NCBI GenBank assembly: GCA_934654795.1
Contig: CAKUGT010000005.1
Span: 1-64,000 of the forward strand
Reading direction: 5' to 3'
Length of the DNA stretch: 64,000 bases
From: an uncultured Collinsella sp.
GTDB lineage: Bacteria; Actinomycetota; Coriobacteriia; Coriobacteriales; Coriobacteriaceae
Below are positions 24,988-33,435 of this stretch, piece after piece. Position 1 is the first letter of the stretch, and each line of letters starts with the position of its first letter. The notes beneath the pieces were generated by a model. That model was not told the DNA's origin. It worked only from the letters and a program-made list of their open reading frames with translations, and searched no databases. The position numbers and the translations under genes were made by a program.

Positions 24988-25581
24988 ATGCCTATCAACA
25001 AACGAGAGAGCCTGCTGTTCACCTTTATCATGTGCTTTTGCATGGTGCTTTGGATGAGCATCTACAACGTTGCCCTGCAGCATGGGGCCATCAACGGCGA
25101 GGTTGTTGCCGCCGCGTGGCTCGGCTTCCCCGTTGCCTACGTTTTTGCCATGTGCTGCGACTGGTTTGTTGCCAGCCCCCTTGCCAAGGGTTTCGCCTTT
25201 AAATTCCTGGTCACGCCGGGCAAGAGCTCGCCGCTTGCCATGACGCTCGCCGTCAGCTCCTGCATGGTCGTTCCTATGGTCATCATCATGTCGCTCTACG
25301 GTGCGTGCGAGGGCCTATTCCACATGCCCGGCGGCCCGCTCGCCAACCTGCAGCTGCTGCCGATGATGTGGCTCGTTAACATTCCGCGCAACTTTATCAT
25401 GGCCCTGCCCTGGAACCTGCTGGTGGCCGGTCCGGTTGCTCGCTTTGTCTTCCGCCGCGCCTTCCCCATGGGCACAGTCTTTGCCGAGCCGCACATGGAG
25501 CTCGTGCGCATGCCGGGCGCTCCCGTTGCCGATGCCGTCAATGACGTTGCCGAGAGCATGGACACCGAGCCCGCCTGCTAG
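24988..25581 (+). CDS. DUF2798-type membrane protein
   Basis: This 197-residue protein starts with charged residues (NKRESLLF) and has four likely membrane segments (about 8-28, 42-62, 80-105 and 130-155). The first reads LLFTFIMCFCMVLWMSIYN, typical of DUF2798 proteins, which often occur in pairs within one chain. Function is unknown. ATG 24988 has GAAAGGA about 12 nt upstream. It stands alone, with hairpins on both sides. Confidence 0.65.
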   Translation: MPINKRESLLFTFIMCFCMVLWMSIYNVALQHGAINGEVVAAAWLGFPVAYVFAMCCDWFVASPLAKGFAFKFLVTPGKSSPLAMTLAVSSCMVVPMVIIMSLYGACEGLFHMPGGPLANLQLLPMMWLVNIPRNFIMALPWNLLVAGPVARFVFRRAFPMGTVFAEPHMELVRMPGAPVADAVNDVAESMDTEPAC

Positions 25582-25769
25582 ACAGCAGCTCAAAACCAAA
25601 CCGCCAAACGGACCCGAGCAATTCCTTTTTTGTAGACGTTGTCGCGCGGCTACGGGCGGGAAAGGTCCCAACGGTTAACATATACTCCATATGGGTAAAG
25701 AGACCAAAGCGCTGCCGCGGGGCGGCGCTTTGCGTTTGAAAAAAACTAGCTCGTCTAAGAGGAACTAGC

Positions 25770-28412
25770 ATGTTAGACCGTTTTACCGATCGCGCGCGCA
25801 AGGTCATGTCCATGGCCAAGCAAGAAGCGCTCGATCTTCACTCAAATAAGGTGGGTACCGAGCACCTGCTGCTCGCACTCGCCAAGGAGGACGAGGGCAT
25901 TGCCGCCGAGGCGCTGCGTTCGCTCGACATCTCCTACGATGACATCATGGATACTCTTAAAGAGGTCCAGACCACGGTTCCCGAGCCCAGTGAGGAGACC
26001 GAGGCGGCCAAGCTCGCCTTTACGCCGCTCGTCATTAGCGTGATGGAGCGTTCATTCCGCGTGGCGCGTGAGAACAACCAGACCTACGTGTCGACCGAGC
26101 ACTTGCTGATCGGCATCGTCGAAGAGGGCAACGGCATGGCCATGGACATCCTCATGCGCTTGGGTGTGTCGTCCGCCTCCATCAAAAAGGCTATCGAGAA
26201 ACTCACCGCCAAGGACCAGGATAAGAAGCGTCCGCTCGCTGGCGCCGGTGCTGGTCGTCCCGGTACGGGCCTGCCGTTCTTTAGCGGCTCGGATGCCTCC
26301 CAGCAAAAGGGGGGCGGTACCGATACACTTAAGCAGTTCGCGACCAACCTTACGCAGAAGGCGCGCGACGGCGAACTCGATCCGGTGATCGGCCGCGAAA
26401 AGGAAGTCCAGCGTATGATGGAAATTCTTTCGCGTCGCACCAAGAACAACCCGCTCATCCTGGGCGACCCTGGCGTGGGTAAGACGGCCATTGTCGAGGG
26501 TCTGGCCCAGCAGATCGCTGCCGGCAACGTGCCCGAGAACCTCATGAACCAGAATATCTGGACGCTCGACCTGCCGGGTCTCGTTGCGGGCGCCAAGTAT
26601 CGCGGTGAGTTCGAGGAGCGCCTCAAGAACGTGATCCAGGAGGCAACCGAGGCCGACGACGTCATCCTGTTTATCGATGAGATGCACACCATCATCGGTG
26701 CCGGTTCCGCCGAGGGCTCCATCGACGCGAGCTCCATGCTCAAGCCGGTGCTCGCGCGCGGCGCCTTCCAGATTATCGGTGCTACCACGGCCGAGGAGTT
26801 CCGCAAGTACCTCACCAAGGACCCGGCCTTCGAGCGTCGCTTCCAGACCATCGATGTCGAGGAGCCGAGTGTCGAGGACACCGTCAAGATCCTGACCGCG
26901 CTCAAGCCGCGTTACGAGGAGCATCACCATGTGCGTTACACACAGGGTGCCATCGAGGCCGCCGCGAACCTCTCCAACCGCTACATCCAGGATCGCTTCC
27001 TGCCCGATAAGGCAATCGACCTCATCGACGAGGCCGGTGCCCGCGCTCGCATCGCCGCGAATCGCGCGCCCGAGCCGGTGCGTGAGGCCGAGCATCGCAT
27101 CGAGGAACTCAAGGCCGCCGCGCAGGAGGCCACCGAGAGCGACGACATGAACAAGGCCGCCGAGATCACCGAGCAGCAGAAGGCCGCCGAGATTGAGCTC
27201 GCCGAGGCCAAGGCCGCCTGGACCGCCGAGCTCGACGCCAGCCCGCTCACCATCGATGTGAGTCAGATCGCCGACATCGTGTCCGTGACTTCGGGCGTGC
27301 CGGTGTCCTCGCTTACCGAGAGCGAGAGCCGTCGCCTGCTGCAGGCCGAAAGCGTGCTCAAGACGCGCATCATCGGTCAGGATGAGGCTGTCGAGGCCGT
27401 TGCCAAGGCCGTGCGCCGCAGCCGCTCGCCGCTCAAGGATCCGCGTCGCCCCGGCGGCAGCTTTATCTTCCTGGGTCCCACCGGCACGGGCAAGACCGAG
27501 CTCGCCAAGACGCTCGCCGAGTACCTCTTTGGCAGCAAGGACGCACTCATCAGCTTCGACATGTCCGAGTTCGGTAGCGAGTTCGAGGTCTCCAAGCTCA
27601 TCGGCAGCCCTCCGGGTTACGTCGGTCACGATGAGGGCGGCCAGCTCACCAAGGCCGTTCGTCGCCACCCGTACTCGGTCGTGCTGTTCGACGAGATCGA
27701 GAAGGCGCACCCCGACATCTTCAACATCTTGCTGCAGGTGCTGGAGGAGGGCCGCCTGACCGATAGCCAGGGCAAGACGGTCGACTTCCGCAACACCGTG
27801 ATTATCATGACATCCAACGTGGGCGCCCGCGAGATCGCGCAGGATGCGAGCGTGGGCTTTGGCACCACCGGCGAGCAGGGCCTCACGTCGAGTGAGATTA
27901 AGGGCCGTGCGATGGGCGAGCTCAAGCGCCTGTTCCGCCCCGAGCTGCTCAACCGTATCGACGACATCGTGGTGTTCCAGAAGCTTTCGGGCGAAAACTT
28001 GACCAAGATCGCGCACCTGCTGGTGGACGACCTGCGTCAGCGCCTGATCGCCAACGGCATGAACATTAAGCTCACCGATGCGGCCTATGACAAGATCGTG
28101 GCCGAGGGTACCGACCTCACCAACGGCGCACGCCCGCTGCGCCGCGCCATCCAAAAGCTCATTGAGGATCCGCTGTCCGAGGAGCTTCTGGCCGGCGAGT
28201 GGGGCGAGGGCGACACCGTCCTGTGCGACGTGGCCGACGGCAAGTTTGTCTTTAGCCACGGCACGGGCGAGATTCCGGCACCGCGTCCGGCGGGTGCGCT
28301 CGGCGGCGATACCGCTCCGGCGGCACCGCACACCGGCAGCGCCGCGCCCGTGAGCGGCGGCGTTACCTCGGGCCCCGGTGGCATGATGCAAGCCGGTTCC
28401 GGCGCGCTGTAG
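25770..28412 (+). CDS. clpC: ATP-dependent Clp protease ATP-binding subunit ClpC
   Basis: This 880-residue AAA+ unfoldase feeds proteins to ClpP. It has two N-terminal Clp_N repeats (about 1-150), the first ATPase domain with Walker A GDPGVGKT (232-239), a middle domain rich in Ala/Glu with a UvrB-like segment, and the second ATPase domain with Walker A GPTGTGKT (569-576) and Walker [13 protein letters not shown] Gly/Pro/Ala-rich tail of about 45 residues is low in complexity. A TATACT box lies at 25681-25686. No ctsR or mcsAB genes are adjacent, unlike in Firmicutes. Confidence 0.96.
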   Translation: MLDRFTDRARKVMSMAKQEALDLHSNKVGTEHLLLALAKEDEGIAAEALRSLDISYDDIMDTLKEVQTTVPEPSEETEAAKLAFTPLVISVMERSFRVARENNQTYVSTEHLLIGIVEEGNGMAMDILMRLGVSSASIKKAIEKLTAKDQDKKRPLAGAGAGRPGTGLPFFSGSDASQQKGGGTDTLKQFATNLTQKARDGELDPVIGREKEVQRMMEILSRRTKNNPLILGDPGVGKTAIVEGLAQQIAAGNVPENLMNQNIWTLDLPGLVAGAKYRGEFEERLKNVIQEATEADDVILFIDEMHTIIGAGSAEGSIDASSMLKPVLARGAFQIIGATTAEEFRKYLTKDPAFERRFQTIDVEEPSVEDTVKILTALKPRYEEHHHVRYTQGAIEAAANLSNRYIQDRFLPDKAIDLIDEAGARARIAANRAPEPVREAEHRIEELKAAAQEATESDDMNKAAEITEQQKAAEIELAEAKAAWTAELDASPLTIDVSQIADIVSVTSGVPVSSLTESESRRLLQAESVLKTRIIGQDEAVEAVAKAVRRSRSPLKDPRRPGGSFIFLGPTGTGKTELAKTLAEYLFGSKDALISFDMSEFGSEFEVSKLIGSPPGYVGHDEGGQLTKAVRRHPYSVVLFDEIEKAHPDIFNILLQVLEEGRLTDSQGKTVDFRNTVIIMTSNVGAREIAQDASVGFGTTGEQGLTSSEIKGRAMGELKRLFRPELLNRIDDIVVFQKLSGENLTKIAHLLVDDLRQRLIANGMNIKLTDAAYDKIVAEGTDLTNGARPLRRAIQKLIEDPLSEELLAGEWGEGDTVLCDVADGKFVFSHGTGEIPAPRPAGALGGDTAPAAPHTGSAAPVSGGVTSGPGGMMQAGSGAL

Positions 28413-28437
28413 GGATTGAGCATAACCTTGCAAGATG

Positions 28438-28468
28438 GGGGCGTTTCCGATGAGGAAGCGCCCCTTTT
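28438..28468 (+). terminator. Terminator of clpC
   Basis: GGGGCGTTTCC pairs with GGAAGCGCCCC, followed by TTTTCTTG. Confidence 0.88.
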
Positions 28469-28539
28469 CTTGTAGAGAAGAGTTTCCGGTAACGATAAAA
28501 TAATTGAAAAAGTTCTGCTGGATGGCAAAAGGAGTTACT

Positions 28540-29109
28540 ATGGCGAATAGCGCTCAAAGAATTGAGATGTCGTTCGATAACATGAGAAAAATCGGAATGG
28601 TTCTTTGTGCCGTGCTGGTACTTATAGCCATCGCTACCATCGCCGTCTTTGGTTCGGCATTTGTTGTTGCATACCAAAGTATTTTGAACGGCGCAGTGGT
28701 AATCGAGGGGGTCGTTGAGCTTGGTAAGGGCGGCAGCATCGCGCTCCCAAACTTGGCGCTATGGGCGGTTTTGCTCCTTGCAGGGGAGTTCACATTGTTA
28801 AGCATCAGCTTCGATGTCGCCCGTCGTCAATCGCCTTTTACTATTCGACATGCACGGATGATCACCGTCATTGCTTGCCTATTTGCAATCAATGCCGTGA
28901 TGGGCTCTCTACAGATTGGTAGCGATTTAAAAATAATGATGGGCAATTGTATGTTGAGCTGTCGTATGAATTCCGCTCTCCTTCAGATTGGTGACTCAGG
29001 CATCACTTTGGATGTGGGATCCATCATTGCAATGATGGTCGCTTTCGCTTTGTCAATCTTCTGGCGCTATGGGGCGCTTTTGCAGTCCCAGTCTGATGAT
29101 TTGGTCTAG
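28540..29109 (+). CDS. DUF2975 membrane protein
   Basis: This 189-residue protein has about four membrane segments arranged like DUF2975 proteins, including a conserved ARRQSPFT-like loop (VARRQSPFTIRHARM, about 92-106) between segments two and three. Function is unknown. Such proteins are nearly always encoded next to a small Cro/CI-type regulator, as here. AAAGGAG lies about 6 nt before ATG 28540. Base composition becomes clearly more AT-rich from this gene on, which suggests acquisition by transfer. Confidence 0.75.
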   Translation: MANSAQRIEMSFDNMRKIGMVLCAVLVLIAIATIAVFGSAFVVAYQSILNGAVVIEGVVELGKGGSIALPNLALWAVLLLAGEFTLLSISFDVARRQSPFTIRHARMITVIACLFAINAVMGSLQIGSDLKIMMGNCMLSCRMNSALLQIGDSGITLDVGSIIAMMVAFALSIFWRYGALLQSQSDDLV

Positions 29110-29119
29110 GTGATTGACC

Positions 29120-29446
29120 ATGGATTATCTCATTATTGAGGTTGAGACGCTTTTGCTTAAGACTGGGAAAACAAATGCCGATCTAATTAGGGCGACTGGG
29201 CATACGCCAGCTAACATTTCTAAAATCCGAAATGCAAAAATCAAGGCCATACGTTTGAAGACATTGCTCGATATCTGTGTTGAGTTGGATTGTCAGCCGG
29301 GAGATTTGATCCGTCGCGTGAGTGAAAAAGAACTTGAGGAACTTACCATCGCGCGCGCGCGGAACAAGATTTTGCAAAGACACAATCCCGACCCCTCCGA
29401 GACATTGCCCACAGAGGTTTACGTAGTAGATCTTTCTAAGGAATAG
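29120..29446 (+). CDS. Small Cro/CI-type HTH regulator (YozG-like)
   Basis: This 108-residue protein has a helix-turn-helix of the XRE type in its first 70 residues: ADLIRATGHTPANISKIRNA for the DNA-binding helices, then LDICVELDCQPGDLI, a typical end of the HTH_26 subfamily. About 40 polar residues follow. I prefer ATG 29120; an in-frame TTG two codons earlier is less likely. It follows the DUF2975 gene by 10 nt and lies just upstream of the peptide cluster, so it is a candidate repressor of the palindrome at 29557-29575; that link is inferred. Confidence 0.8.
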   Translation: MDYLIIEVETLLLKTGKTNADLIRATGHTPANISKIRNAKIKAIRLKTLLDICVELDCQPGDLIRRVSEKELEELTIARARNKILQRHNPDPSETLPTEVYVVDLSKE

Positions 29447-29487
29447 GAATAACAAAACAGAATAAGAAGACAAACACGTATATATGC

Positions 29488-29521
29488 AAGGCTCCTACCG
29501 CAAGCGATCGGTAGGAGCCTT
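29488..29521. terminator. Terminator between the HTH gene and the peptide cluster
   Basis: Perfect 13-bp arms AAGGCTCCTACCG and CGGTAGGAGCCTT enclose an 8-nt loop; AAATT follows, so the T tract is poor. Confidence 0.65.
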
Positions 29522-29543
29522 AAATTATTTGGAAAAAAAGTTC

Positions 29544-29575
29544 TTGAAATCATAAGGTTATCGATATACGATAAC
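29544..29575 (+). promoter_or_regulatory. Promoter with overlapping operator of the peptide precursor gene
   Basis: TTGAAA (29544-29549) and TACGAT (29567-29572) are 17 bp apart. A perfect palindrome with arms GTTATCG and CGATAAC (29557-29575, 5-bp centre) covers the -10 and part of the spacer, as expected for a repressor site. The start codon of the precursor is about 40 nt downstream. Confidence 0.6.
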
Positions 29576-29614
29576 GGAGTATTAAAACAGACGATAAATC
29601 GAAAGGGGGTAATT

Positions 29615-29725
29615 ATGAACTGGGTAATCGATCCGTGTAGCAACGTGCAGGGTGGCGGTAGTGGCTGCCGCAATTACCATCCATGTTCGCGCTGTAGCTG
29701 TTTTGGCGTATATGTCCATTTCTAG
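29615..29725 (+). CDS. Cys-rich RiPP precursor peptide (36 residues)
   Basis: This small gene encodes 36 residues with five cysteines (positions 8, 18, 24, 27, 29), a Gly-rich run (13-17, GGGSG) and an aromatic, hydrophobic end (FGVYVHF, 30-36). The start MNWVIDP is separated from the first Cys by no leader of usual length. A very strong ribosome binding site (GGGGG at 29605-29609) lies 5 nt before the ATG, and promoter and terminator bracket the gene. It heads a set of transporter genes and a radical SAM/SPASM enzyme. The N-terminus recalls, from memory, Clo7bot-type Cys-rich peptides. Product structure and activity are unknown. Confidence 0.72.
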   Translation: MNWVIDPCSNVQGGGSGCRNYHPCSRCSCFGVYVHF

Positions 29726-29765
29726 CAAGACGAACGTTAATGCTGGCTAAGACAGCAGAGGGCAA

Positions 29766-29810
29766 GCAGCGTGGTCGATAACTGCCATCCATCGGCCGCG
29801 CTGCCTTTTA
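29766..29810 (+). terminator. Hairpin terminator between the precursor and the transporter genes
   Basis: GCAGCGTGGTCGA pairs with TCGGCCGCGCTGC (two wobble pairs) around a 13-nt loop, and CTTTTA follows. Partial termination here would give much more precursor mRNA than transporter and maturase mRNA, a usual layout in RiPP operons. Confidence 0.65.
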
Positions 29811-29826
29811 ATGAGGTTCATGAAAC

Positions 29827-30555
29827 ATGGGTAATGTGATTTCAGTCAAGGATCTATCAAAACGCTACGGCAAAAGTTGGGCGTTGTCTGATGTTTCATT
29901 TGATATAGATGAGGGCGAAGTTTGCGCTCTCGTTGGGGAGAACGGCGCGGGGAAGAGTACGTTGATTGATATTCTCCTCGGTTTGCTTAAGGCAACGAAA
30001 GGCTCAATCAGTATTTTCGGTGAGTCTGGGGGAACAAGTCTGACAAGAGCACGCAGAAATATCGGATTCGTCCCCGACGGCTGTGGGGCATTCTTGAACT
30101 TAACCGGTCGAGAAAACTTGATCTCACGCTGTATCGAGTGGGGGCTGCCGAAAAGTGAAGTTAATCGAGTGCTCGCTGCTGTTGGCCTAGAAAATGCGGC
30201 GGATGCATCGGTAAAACAATACTCGCTCGGCATGAAGCGTCGTCTGGATATCGGAACGGCGCTTCTGGGCAACCCGCAACTACTCATCATGGATGAACCC
30301 ATAAACGGGCTCGATCCAGTGGGTGTGATTGAGGTGCGTGATCTCCTGCTGTCGTTGAAGGACAAACGGGATAAAACGGTGCTCATTTCAAGCCATAACC
30401 TAGATGAATTGGAGAAAGTTGCGACATCTTTTGCTTTTCTCCATCAAGGCAGACTTCTCGTTAAGGAAGAAAACTCCTACAAAGACAGAAGTCTGGAAAA
30501 GCGGTTTTTGGATTTGATCGGGGAGGCAGATAATGCAACTTCTGCGACTGATTAG
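29827..30555 (+). CDS. ABC transporter ATP-binding protein (peptide cluster)
   Basis: This 242-residue ATPase has Walker A GENGAGKST (37-45), a degenerate signature YSLGMKRRLD (instead of LSGGQ) and Walker B LLIMDEPINGLDP, the pattern of the ABC-2 and antibiotic-resistance subgroup. With the two permeases that follow it would form an exporter or an immunity pump for the peptide. The ribosome binding site is weak (GAGG about 10 nt upstream). Its 3' end overlaps the next gene by 23 nt, so translation is coupled. Confidence 0.9.
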   Translation: MGNVISVKDLSKRYGKSWALSDVSFDIDEGEVCALVGENGAGKSTLIDILLGLLKATKGSISIFGESGGTSLTRARRNIGFVPDGCGAFLNLTGRENLISRCIEWGLPKSEVNRVLAAVGLENAADASVKQYSLGMKRRLDIGTALLGNPQLLIMDEPINGLDPVGVIEVRDLLLSLKDKRDKTVLISSHNLDELEKVATSFAFLHQGRLLVKEENSYKDRSLEKRFLDLIGEADNATSATD

Positions 30556-31336
30556 ATGCGAAGCCCGTCGGTTGCTCAGAAATCCAGCCTTTTTCGTGTT
30601 GTTGATCTGGGGAGCTTGGATTGTTAAAGATGTCTGTAATCCAAATATGTATGGGACTTATGGAACATCTGATTTAGGGGGAGTCGGCAAACAGATTGGT
30701 TTCTTTGCAAACATCCTCGACAAGACTGACCCGGCTGGTTCGGCGGTTCGGACGGCACTATTCATGACCTACGAGTGGTTTTTCGTTCTAGTCGGATGCG
30801 TTGTTCTTTCCTGCGCCATGGATTATCAAAGCAGGTCTTCTGAAGTGACGTATGCAAAAGGGACGGGTGTAGCAAAGGCCGTTGTCGCAAAGTGGCTTGT
30901 TCTGGCGATTGCAACTTCAACAGCGTTCAACCTGTTTTCGGGATTCGCTCTCTTCAAATCTCCGCTTGGCTGCTATGTGGATGGGCGGGTGTTTCTTGAT
31001 AGATACCTACCCGTGTTGCTTTTGATTGATGCTATTTTGGCTGCATTAGTAGCTCAGTCGATGGCAGTTTTCTATTTACTTAGAAATGCACCGCTTAGCA
31101 TTATGTTGGTGTTGGTCGGGACGCTGCTCGCCTCCGATGAATATACGCTGGTGGTCTTTTCCAATCACGCGTCGACGCAAATTCCCTGGTGGCTCTCAGT
31201 CGGACCATACTTACGCCATCTTGGAAATCTGTGCTTTCAAGGCCTAGCCATTAATCAGATCATTCTTTTCTCTGTTATTTGCACCGTTGTTTCGTTGCGG
31301 CTCGGGGTCATGGGAATCAAAGCGAGGAGGGGGTAG
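30533..31336 (+). CDS. ABC-2 type permease 1 (peptide cluster)
   Basis: This 267-residue protein has an N-terminal amphipathic start (MQLLRLIRCEARRLLRNPAF), as in ABC-2 permeases, followed by about six membrane segments. A long extracytoplasmic stretch (about 40-75) lies between the first two. It overlaps the ATPase gene by 23 nt and precedes the second permease by 2 nt. No known subfamily signature is visible, so the assignment rests on topology and context. Confidence 0.72.
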   Translation: MQLLRLIRCEARRLLRNPAFFVLLIWGAWIVKDVCNPNMYGTYGTSDLGGVGKQIGFFANILDKTDPAGSAVRTALFMTYEWFFVLVGCVVLSCAMDYQSRSSEVTYAKGTGVAKAVVAKWLVLAIATSTAFNLFSGFALFKSPLGCYVDGRVFLDRYLPVLLLIDAILAALVAQSMAVFYLLRNAPLSIMLVLVGTLLASDEYTLVVFSNHASTQIPWWLSVGPYLRHLGNLCFQGLAINQIILFSVICTVVSLRLGVMGIKARRG

Positions 31337-31338
31337 AA

Positions 31339-32148
31339 ATGCGCTACGAAGATATGATGAAGGCTGAAGCCTATCGAGTTATGAAGAGCAAAGCGCCTCT
31401 TCTGCTGATTGCGGCAGGTTTCGTGCTCGCATTGCTTTATTCTGTGTCTTATGAACCATGGAGAGCCTACGGAACGAGCGATTGGCTTGGCGACGGTGTT
31501 ATGGGCTTCTTTCCAAACCCACAATATGGTTTCGGGGGAATTCCGGGAGACCTCGTTAAAGATGGAGCTCGCTACCTTTCCGCTGTGGCACCGCTTGCCC
31601 ATTCTCTGTTCTTTCCTATTGTTGCTGTTCTCGTCATCGGCTATGCGTTTCGAGCTCCGATAACGGGATCTCAATGGCTTGTTTCCTATGCAAGGGGAAT
31701 GAAAACAGTACAGTTGTTGGTTGCAAGGACTCTTGTCTCGATTGTCACGCTTGTCGGTGGTTTTGTTCTCTTTTCGATACTCGTTGGTGCGGTCCAAAGC
31801 GCGAGTGGCACAGGAATGACGATGGATATGATCGGAGAGTTTCTTCATCGGCTGTTTCTTGCTGCCTTGATTTGCGCAACGTTATGCCTGCTGCTCGTCC
31901 TGGCCATCTCGCTCTTTGGAAATGGCGCGTTTGTTCTATCGTTCATCATCCTGCTGCTTTATTTGGGGTACGGGAATGCAAATATGCCACTGCACTTGAC
32001 ATGGCTGGCGACCATTGCGTCCCCGCGGCCAATTCAATTCATCGTGCCGGGGACGTTGCTATTTGTAGCGCTGGCAACAGTCGTTCCCATTGTCATCCTC
32101 GGGCTTTGTTGGGCTATCAAGGGTGCTATCAGAAAACGGAGCATATAA
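31339..32148 (+). CDS. ABC-2 type permease 2 (peptide cluster)
   Basis: This 269-residue protein has the same layout as the previous permease: a charged start (MRYEDMMKAEAYRVMKSKA), one membrane segment, a long external loop with Tyr-Gly-Thr-Ser-Asp (YGTSD, also in permease 1), then five more segments. The shared YGTSD in the first loop suggests the two arose by duplication. GAGGAGGGGG lies about 5 nt before ATG 31339. The stop codon is followed directly by the maturase start. Confidence 0.74.
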   Translation: MRYEDMMKAEAYRVMKSKAPLLLIAAGFVLALLYSVSYEPWRAYGTSDWLGDGVMGFFPNPQYGFGGIPGDLVKDGARYLSAVAPLAHSLFFPIVAVLVIGYAFRAPITGSQWLVSYARGMKTVQLLVARTLVSIVTLVGGFVLFSILVGAVQSASGTGMTMDMIGEFLHRLFLAALICATLCLLLVLAISLFGNGAFVLSFIILLLYLGYGNANMPLHLTWLATIASPRPIQFIVPGTLLFVALATVVPIVILGLCWAIKGAIRKRSI

Positions 32149-33435
32149 ATGAAAGAGTCTGAATTTAACGTTATTGAAGAGAATGATGTGAACGGTATCA
32201 CTATCTACAATACCCAGTCTGGTGGCGTTCTCGACCTTGACGCTGCGCACACGAATGAGCTGAATTTATATCGCAAGGGTGCCGCCGCCTTGGATGGTGA
32301 TTTCGAAGAGGCCCTTAAGATAGGCGGCATGTTGGTAGATGACGATGTTGACGAGCGGCGACTGTTGATGCTCGAGAGCCTGTCAGCAAGGTTTGCAAAT
32401 GACTATTTAGGACTGACGATTGCTCCAACGCTGGCGTGCAACTTTAGGTGCCCCTACTGCTATGAAAAGGGCTGCTCGCACCCCACTATGTCAGAGGAAA
32501 CAATGACGGATGTCGCAACGTTTGTGCGTTCCGGCTATTCCGGGATCAACGATCTTCACGTTGACTGGTATGGAGGCGAGCCCTTACTTTGCGTGGATAT
32601 GATTGAGCGGCTGACAAAAGAACTGAGAGGAGCGATTAGGCCAGGCGCCACTTATTCTGCCGGAATGGTAACGAACGGATATCTCTTGACGCGAGAAATT
32701 GCTCAAAAGCTTGCTGATTGTCAGGTCGGTTCGGTTCAAATCACTATCGATGGCTCAAAGAGGGATCATGATTCGCGGAGGGTCCCAGCTGACGGTCGCC
32801 CGACATATGACGCCATTATCGACAATATCATCTCATGTGCCGACGTTCTTCAGATTACCATTCGCGTGAATGTTGATGAATCCAATAGCAAAGAGGTTGA
32901 TGCGTTGATCGATGAGCTTGAAGCTAGGGGGCTTCGCGGTAAAGTCGCGATTTATCTTGCGGCGGTCGACAATGTTAACGATACCTGCTCAAATGACATT
33001 CATTGTTTCTCGCAGCGTGGGTTCTCTCAAGTTGAAACATTCTTTATGGATAAAGCTAGCGAGCGCGGATTCAACGTTATTCCGTTTACGCCGTATGAAC
33101 CAGGTGTCTGCTGTGCGGTTTCCCTTAATTCGTTTGTCATCGATCCGCTTGGTAGACTTTTTAAATGTTGGGATGAGGTTGGCAAGGGCGAGTGCGCCGT
33201 TGGAAATGTTCGAGAAGGTGTGAAAGCTAATTCGAACTATTTGAAATGGATGGAGTATTTACCAAACGACCCAGTATGTGGCGAGTGTGTAATGTTTCCG
33301 GCTTGTATGGGCGGATGTCCCCACGCCGCGATGGAGGGTCAGAGAAAATGCGCGAGCGTTAAATTCAATGCCAGGCAGAGAATGCGATTGGCTTGTAATT
33401 ATCAGTATTCGCATGAGGCAAATCACGATGTTTAG
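32149..33435 (+). CDS. Radical SAM/SPASM peptide maturase
   Basis: This 428-residue enzyme should install cross-links on the Cys-rich precursor. It has an N-terminal 90-residue part with NTQSGGVLDLD, similar to precursor-binding domains; the radical SAM cluster motif CNFRCPYCYE (C97, C101, C104); the WYGGEPLL motif; and a C-terminal SPASM domain. The last shows GX4C ending at C340, then C377, C380, C386, C390 and a final C401, with C321 or C322 before, matching the seven-cysteine pattern for two extra Fe-S clusters. Family members form sactionine, thioether or other carbon links; which one is unknown. The start codon directly follows the previous stop. Confidence 0.9.
   Translation: MKESEFNVIEENDVNGITIYNTQSGGVLDLDAAHTNELNLYRKGAAALDGDFEEALKIGGMLVDDDVDERRLLMLESLSARFANDYLGLTIAPTLACNFRCPYCYEKGCSHPTMSEETMTDVATFVRSGYSGINDLHVDWYGGEPLLCVDMIERLTKELRGAIRPGATYSAGMVTNGYLLTREIAQKLADCQVGSVQITIDGSKRDHDSRRVPADGRPTYDAIIDNIISCADVLQITIRVNVDESNSKEVDALIDELEARGLRGKVAIYLAAVDNVNDTCSNDIHCFSQRGFSQVETFFMDKASERGFNVIPFTPYEPGVCCAVSLNSFVIDPLGRLFKCWDEVGKGECAVGNVREGVKANSNYLKWMEYLPNDPVCGECVMFPACMGGCPHAAMEGQRKCASVKFNARQRMRLACNYQYSHEANHDV

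Noticed and set aside
30533..32148. The two permeases as lantibiotic (LanE/LanG) immunity proteins
   Set aside because: Topology fits, but there are no lanthipeptide synthetase genes nearby. The radical SAM enzyme points to another peptide class, so only the general ABC-2 label is kept.
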